From: Tritrichomonas musculus
Lineage: Eukaryota > Parabasalia > Tritrichomonadida > Tritrichomonadidae
DNA: 21,124 bases
Assembly: GCA_039105265.1 (NCBI GenBank)
Contig: JAPFFF010000509.1
Span: 1 to 21,124 of the forward strand
Direction: 5' to 3'
Shown here: positions 14,548-21,124 of the stretch, one piece after another
Layout of the letters: the number at the start of each line of letters is the position of its first letter
Position numbering within the stretch: position 1 is the stretch's first letter
Notes under the pieces: model-generated
Seen by the model: the letters and a program-made list of their open reading frames with translations, nothing else
The model's database searches: none
Told to the model about the DNA's origin: nothing
Translations under genes and position numbers: made by a program

Positions 14548-17519
14548 TGTATTTGAAGAAGATTTTTTGCAAGCATGGAAACGAATACAGACGGGAACAC
14601 GGAAGACCTTAAAGAATTTATTTTACAGATGGTTATACTTTACTTATATTTGAAGATGCAGGATTCGAAAGACAAACGTACAGAACGGAATACATGAACA
14701 CGGAAACGAATACAGACGGGAACACGGAAGACCTTAAAGAATTTATTTTACAGATGGTTATACTTTACTTATATTTGAAGATGCAGGATTCGAAAGACAA
14801 ACGTACAGAACGGAATACATGAACACGGAAACGAATACAGACGGGAACACGGAAGACCTTAAAGAATTTATTTTACAGATGGTTATACTTTACTTATATT
14901 TGAAGATGCAGGATTCGAAAGACAAACGTACAGAACGGAATACATGAACACGGAAACGAATACAGACGGGAACACGGAAGACCTTAAAGAATTTATTTTA
15001 CAGATGGTTATACTTTACTTATATTTGAAGATGCAGGATTCGAAAGACAAACGTACAGAACGGAATACATGAACACGGAAACGAATACAGACGGGAACAC
15101 GGAAGACCTTAAAGAATTTATTTTACAGATGGTTATACTTTACTTATATTTGAAGATGCAGGATTCGAAAGACAAACGTACAGAACGGAATACATGAACA
15201 CGGAAACGAATACAGACGGGAACACGGAAGACCTTAAAGAATTTATTTTACAGATGGTTATACTTTACTTATATTTGAAGATGCAGGATTCGAAAGACAA
15301 ACGTACAGAACGGAATACATGAACACGGAAACGAATACAGACGGGAACACGGAAGACCTTAAAGAATTTATTTTACAGATGGTTATACTTTACTTATATT
15401 TGAAGATGCAGGATTCGAAAGACAAACGTACAGAACGGAATACATGAACACGGAAACGAATACAGACGGGAACACGGAAGACCTTAAAGAATTTATTTTA
15501 CAGATGGTTATACTTTACTTATATTTGAAGATGCAGGATTCGAAAGACAAACGTACAGAACGGAATACATGAACACGGAAACGAATACAGACGGGAACAC
15601 GGAAGACCTTAAAGAATTTATTTTACAGATGGTTATACTTTACTTATATTTGAAGATGCAGGATTCGAAAGACAAACGTACAGAACGGAATACATGAACA
15701 CGGAAACGAATACAGACGGGAACACGGAAGACCTTAAAGAATTTATTTTACAGATGGTTATACTTTACTTATATTTGAAGATGCAGGATTCGAAAGACAA
15801 ACGTACAGAACGGAATACATGAACACGGAAACGAATACAGACGGGAACACGGAAGACCTTAAAGAATTTATTTTACAGATGGTTATACTTTACTTATATT
15901 TGAAGATGCAGGATTCGAAAGACAAACGTACAGAACGGAATACATGAACACGGAAACGAATACAGACGGGAACACGGAAGACCTTAAAGAATTTATTTTA
16001 CAGATGGTTATACTTTACTTATATTTGAAGATGCAGGATTCGAAAGACAAACGTACAGAACGGAATACATGAACACGGAAACGAATACAGACGGGAACAC
16101 GGAAGACCTTAAAGAATTTATTTTACAGATGGTTATACTTTACTTATATTTGAAGATGCAGGATTCGAAAGACAAACGTACAGAACGGAATACATGAACA
16201 CGGAAACGAATACAGACGGGAACACGGAAGACCTTAAAGAATTTATTTTACAGATGGTTATACTTTACTTATATTTGAAGATGCAGGATTCGAAAGACAA
16301 ACGTACAGAACGGAATACATGATCACGGAAACGAATACAGACGGGAACACGGAAGACCTTAAAGAATTTATTTTACAGATGGTTATACTTTACTTATATT
16401 TGAAGATGCAGGATTCGAAAGACAAACGTACAGAACGGAATACATGAACACGGAAACGAATACAGACGGGAACACGGAAGACCTTAAAGAATTTATTTTA
16501 CAGATGGTTATACTTTACTTATATTTGAAGATGCAGGATTCGAAAGACAAACGTACAGAACGGAATACATGAACACGGAAACGAATACAGAAACGAACAC
16601 AGAAGAATATCTCGATTTTATTATATAAACAGTTCTATTTTGATTTTAAATATTATTCAGTAATCAGAATTAAAGAAAGGAATACATGAACACGGAAACG
16701 AATACAGACGGGAACACGGAAGACCTTAAAGAATTTATTTTACAGATGGTTATACTTTACTTATATTTGAAGATGCAGGATTCGAAAGACAAACGTACAG
16801 AACGGAATACATGAACACGGAAACGAATACAGACGGGAACACGGAAGACCTTAAAGAATTTATTTTACAGATGGTTATACTTTACTTATATTTGAAGATG
16901 CAGGATTCGAAAGACAAACGTACAGAACGGAATACATGAACACGGAAACGAATACAGACGGGAACACGGAAGACCTTAAAGAATTTATTTTACAGATGGT
17001 TATACTTTACTTATATTTGAAGATGCAGGATTCGAAAGACAAACGTACAGAACGGAATACATGAACACGGAAACGAATACAGACGGGAACACGGAAGACC
17101 TTAAAGAATTTATTTTACAGATGGTTATACTTTACTTATATTTGAAGATGCAGGATTCGAAAGACAAACGTACAGAACGGAATACATGAACACGGAAACG
17201 AATACAGACGGGAACACGGAAGACCTTAAAGAATTTATTTTACAGATGGTTATACTTTACTTATATTTGAAGATGCAGGATTCGAAAGACAAACGTACAG
17301 AACGGAATACATGAACACGGAAACGAATACAGACGGGAACACGGAAGACCTTAAAGAATTTATTTTACAGATGGTTATACTTTACTTATATTTGAAGATG
17401 CAGGATTCGAAAGACAAACGTACAGAACGGAATACATGATCACGGAAACGAATACAGAAACGAACACAGAAGAATATCTCGATTTTATTATATAAACAGT
17501 TCTATTTTGATTTTAAATA
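14548..17519 (+). repeat. Satellite array 2: mostly A units
   Basis: The same 27-base leader as in array 1 (14548-14574) is followed by 24 units. Sixteen A units start at 14575, 14694 and then every 125 bases to 16444. A B' unit starts at 16569, six A units start at 16686 to 17311, and a terminal B' unit starts at 17436. The A units are almost free of differences, so this is the most recently amplified stretch. ATGATC variants occur at 16319 and 17436. No intact 119-bp B unit is present, unlike arrays 1 and 3. Confidence 0.97.
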
Positions 17520-18260
17520 ATCAGATGAACGTCGATCGGCATGCACTTCCCCGCTCGACCAACCAACAACGCAAATCACACGCACAATCAATGCAACACA
17601 TATTCGCTATACAAAGTCTCACACATTAGCAGACACGCCGGCCGATGCTGATATACAATCAACATCGGCCGGCGAGTGGCAAAGTAACTCAGGCAGAAAA
17701 ATGTTTTAACACTCATTAGGCATAACATGCAAACAATATCAGACGCAACAGAAGAACAGAAACAAAAAATTTTTATCAGATGAACTTCGACCAGCAGGCA
17801 CTTCCCCGCTCGACCAACCAACAACGCAAATCACACGCACAATCAATGCAACACATATTCGCTATACAAAGTCTCACACATTAGCAGACACGCCGGCCGA
17901 TGCTGATATACAATCAACATCGGCCGGCGAGTGGCAAAGTAACTCAGGCAGAAAAATGTTTTAACACTCATTAGGCATAACATGCAAACAATATCAGACG
18001 CAACAGAAGAACAGAAACAAAAAATTTTTATCAGATGAACTTCGACCAGCAGGCACTTCCCCGCTCGACCAACCAACAACGCAAATCACACGCACAATCA
18101 ATGCAACACATATTCGCTATACAAAGTCTCACACATTAGCAGACACGCCGGCCGATGCTGATATACAATCAACATCGGCCGGCGAGTGGCAAAGTAACTC
18201 AGGCAGAAAAATGTTTTAACACTCATTAGGCATAACATGCAAACAATATCAGACGCAACA
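17520..18260 (+). repeat. C-unit satellite 2 (255 bp), three units
   Basis: Units start at 17525, 17780 and 18035. The third is cut at about 18257-18260, where it joins the middle of a B' unit through the short shared word AACA. The first unit carries the same variant start as at 13831. Three GC-rich hairpins are included. Confidence 0.95.
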
Positions 18261-20898
18261 CAGAAGAATATCTCGATTTTATTATATAAACAGTTCTATT
18301 TTGATTTTAAATATTATTCAGTAATCAGAATTAAAGAAAGGAATACATGAACACGGAAACGAATACAGACGGGAACACGGAAGACCTTAAAGAATTTATT
18401 TTACAGATGGTTATACTTTACTTATATTTGAAGATGCAGGATTCGAAAGACAAACGTACAGAACGGAATACATGAACACGGAAACGAATACAGACGGGAA
18501 CACGGAAGACCTTAAAGAATTTATTTTACAGATGGTTATACTTTACTTATATTTGAAGATGCAGGATTCGAAAGACAAACGTACAGAACGGAATACATGA
18601 ACACGGAAACGAATACAGACGGGAACACGGAAGACCTTAAAGAATTTATTTTACAGATGGTTATACTTTACTTATATTTGAAGATGCAGGATTCGAAAGA
18701 CAAACGTACAGAACGGAATACATGAACACGGAAACGAATACAGACGGGAACACGGAAGACCTTAAAGAATTTATTTTACAGATGGTTATACTTTACTTAT
18801 ATTTGAAGATGCAGGATTCGAAAGACAAACGTACAGAACGGAATACATGAACACGGAAACGAATACAGACGGGAACACGGAAGACCTTAAAGAATTTATT
18901 TTACAGATGGTTATACTTTACTTATATTTGAAGATGCAGGATTCGAAAGACAAACGTACAGAACGGAATACATGATCACGGAAACGAATACAGACGGGAA
19001 CACGGAAGACCTTAAAGAATTTATTTTACAGATGGTTATACTTTACTTATATTTGAAGATGCAGGATTCGAAAGACAAACGTACAGAACGGAATACATGA
19101 ACACGGAAACGAATACAGACGGGAACACGGAAGACCTTAAAGAATTTATTTTACAGATGGTTATACTTTACTTATATTTGAAGATGCAGGATTCGAAAGA
19201 CAAACGTACAGAACGGAATACATGAACACGGAAACGAATACAGACGGGAACACGGAAGACCTTAAAGAATTTATTTTACAGATGGTTATACTTTACTTAT
19301 ATTTGAAGATGCAGGATTCGAAAGACAAACGTACAGAACGGAATACATGAACACGGAAACGAATACAGAAACGAACACAGAAGAATATCTCGATTTTATT
19401 ATATAAACAGTTCTATTTTGATTTTAAATATTATTCAGTAATCAGAATTAAAGAAAGGAATACATGAACACGGAAACGAATACAGACGGGAACACGGAAG
19501 ACCTTAAAGAATTTATTTTACAGATGGTTATACTTTACTTATATTTGAAGATGCAGGATTCGAAAGACAAACGTACAGAACGGAATACATGAACACGGAA
19601 ACGAATACAGAAACGAACACAGAAGAATATCTCGAAATTATGTTATATAAACAGTTCTATTTTGATTTTAAATATTATTCAGTAATCAGAATTAAAGAAA
19701 GGAATACATGAACACGGAAACGAATACAGACGGGAACACGGAAGACCTTAAAGAATTTATTTTACAGATGGTTATACTTTACTTATATTTGAAGATGCAG
19801 GATTCGAAAGACAAACGTACAGAACGGAATACATGAACACGGAAACGAATACAGAAACGAACACAGAAGAATATCTCGAAATTATGTTATATAAACAGTT
19901 CTATTTTGATTTTAAATATTATTCAGTAATCAGAATTAAAGAAAGGAATACATGAACACGGAAACGAATACAGACGGGAACACGGAAGACCTTAAAGAAT
20001 TTATTTTACAGATGGTTATACTTTACTTATATTTGAAGATGCAGGATTCGAAAGACAAACGTACAGAACGGAATACATGAACACGGAAACGAATACAGAC
20101 GGGAACACGGAAGACCTTAAAGAATTTATTTTACAGATGGTTATACTTTACTTATATTTGAAGATGCAGGATTCGAAAGACAAACGTACGGAACGGAATA
20201 CATGATCACGGAAACGAATACAGAAACGAACACAGAAGAATATCTCGAAATTATGTTATATAAACAGTTCTATTTTGATTTTAAATATTATTCAGTAATC
20301 AGAATTAAAGAAAGGAATACATGAACACGGAAACGAATACAGACGGGAACACGGAAGACCTTAAAGAATTTATTTTACAGATGGTTATACTTTACTTATA
20401 TTTGAAGATGCAGGATTCGAAAGACAAACGTACAGAACGGAATACATGATCACGGAAACGAATACAGAAACGAACACAGAAGAATATCTCGAAATTATGT
20501 TATATAAACAGTTCTATTTTGATTTTAAATATTATTCAGTAATCAGAATTAAAGAAAGGAATACATGAACACGGAAACGAATACAGACGGGAACACGGAA
20601 GACCTTAAAGAATTTATTTTACAGATGGTTATACTTTACTTATATTTGAAGATGCAGGATTCGAAAGACAAACGTACAGAACGGAATACATGAACACGGA
20701 AACGAATACAGACGGGAACACGGAAGACCTTAAAGAATTTATTTTACAGATGGTTATACTTTACTTATATTTGAAGATGCAGGATTCGAAAGACAAACGT
20801 ACAGAACGGAATACATGAACACGGAAACGAATACAGAAACGAACACAGAAGAATATCTCGATTTTATTATATAAACAGTTCTATTTTGATTTTAAATA
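18261..20898 (+). repeat. Satellite array 3: partial B', A run, then the array-1 pattern
   Basis: The array opens inside a B' unit without a leader. Eight A units start at 18347 to 19222, and then the order B' A B A B A A B A B A A B' runs from 19347 to the C boundary. That order and every spacing match array 1 from 12274 onward at an offset of 7,073 bases. ATGATC variants are at 18972, 20202 and 20446; the one at 20202 matches 13129 in array 1, while 20446 does not match its partner. Confidence 0.97.
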
Positions 20899-21124
20899 AT
20901 CAGATGAACGTCGATCGGCATGCACTTCCCCGCTCGACCAACCAACAACGCAAATCACACGCACAATCAATGCAACACATATTCGCTATACAAAGTCTCA
21001 CACATTAGCAGACACGCCGGCCGATGCTGATATACAATCAACATCGGCCGGCGAGTGGCAAAGTAACTCAGGCAGAAAAATGTTTTAACACTCATTAGGC
21101 ATAACATGCAAACAATATCAGACG
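20899..21124 (+). repeat. C-unit satellite 3, cut by the window end
   Basis: One C unit with the variant start (ATG at 20904) runs to the window edge. It includes one GC-rich hairpin at 21015-21053. It matches the unit at 13831 at the same 7,073-base offset as array 3 to array 1, so the duplicated block extends past the A/B units. Confidence 0.95.

Noticed and set aside
13894-18079. Repeated 72-78 codon minus-strand frames in C units
   Set aside because: They simply restate the 255-bp repeat, cross the GC hairpin and the unit boundary, and have a Cys/Leu-rich composition typical of antisense frames. No start context or known motif supports them.
11878-21124. CRISPR array or telomere repeat
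   Set aside because: Units are 117-255 bp, directly adjacent and nearly identical, with no unique spacers of constant size. The units are also far too long and complex for telomere repeats.

Overview
The window looks like eukaryotic, AT-rich DNA with two very different halves. Bases 1 to about 11,700 hold most of a Polinton-like (protein-primed, capsid-bearing) virus-derived element whose left end lies outside the window. Bases 11,878 to 21,124 are nearly pure satellite DNA. TAA, TGA and TAG all end reading frames, so the standard genetic code fits. No rRNA, CRISPR array or convincing tRNA is visible. The host cannot be named from the sequence; a protist or early-diverging fungus would fit the composition.

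Element, left module (+ strand): the end of an unknown gene (3-134), a KilA-N domain protein (255-1022), an unrecognised coiled-coil-type protein (1061-1603), a gap of about 450 bases with a degenerate tRNA-like sequence, two reading frames that share a repeated module (2051-2476 and 2693-4546), and a protein-primed family B DNA polymerase with an HNH nuclease module between its exonuclease and polymerase domains (4550-7609). A small unknown frame (7563-7949) overlaps the polymerase end. Element, right module (- strand, converging on the left one): a proline-rich protein with a strongly basic tail (10870-11631), a charged protein (10196-10810), a candidate double jelly-roll major capsid protein (8841-10169) and a small basic coiled-coil protein (8532-8809). 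The modules meet at a degenerate minisatellite and a 58-bp perfect inverted repeat around a nested hairpin (8206-8469). The element looks young: most frames are long and open, with about three breaks overall. No packaging ATPase, integrase, maturation protease or penton was found, so either the rest lies to the left or this is a reduced lineage.

Satellite half: three arrays built from a 125-bp unit (A, about 47 copies), a 119-bp relative (B, 8 copies) and a 117-bp form of B (B', 7 full or partial copies), each array ending in 255-bp units (C) that carry a GC-rich hairpin. Arrays 1 and 3 share an identical order of 13 units at an offset of 7,073 bases, so a large block was duplicated. The most unusual feature is that every A and B unit is itself a complete short reading frame (42 or 40 codons) whose stop overlaps the next unit's start as ATGA. 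A and B keep the same protein ends although their centres differ, and arrays 1 and 2 open with the same leader and an in-frame start. Whether this is a translated polycistronic gene array or a satellite that mimics one is the main open question.
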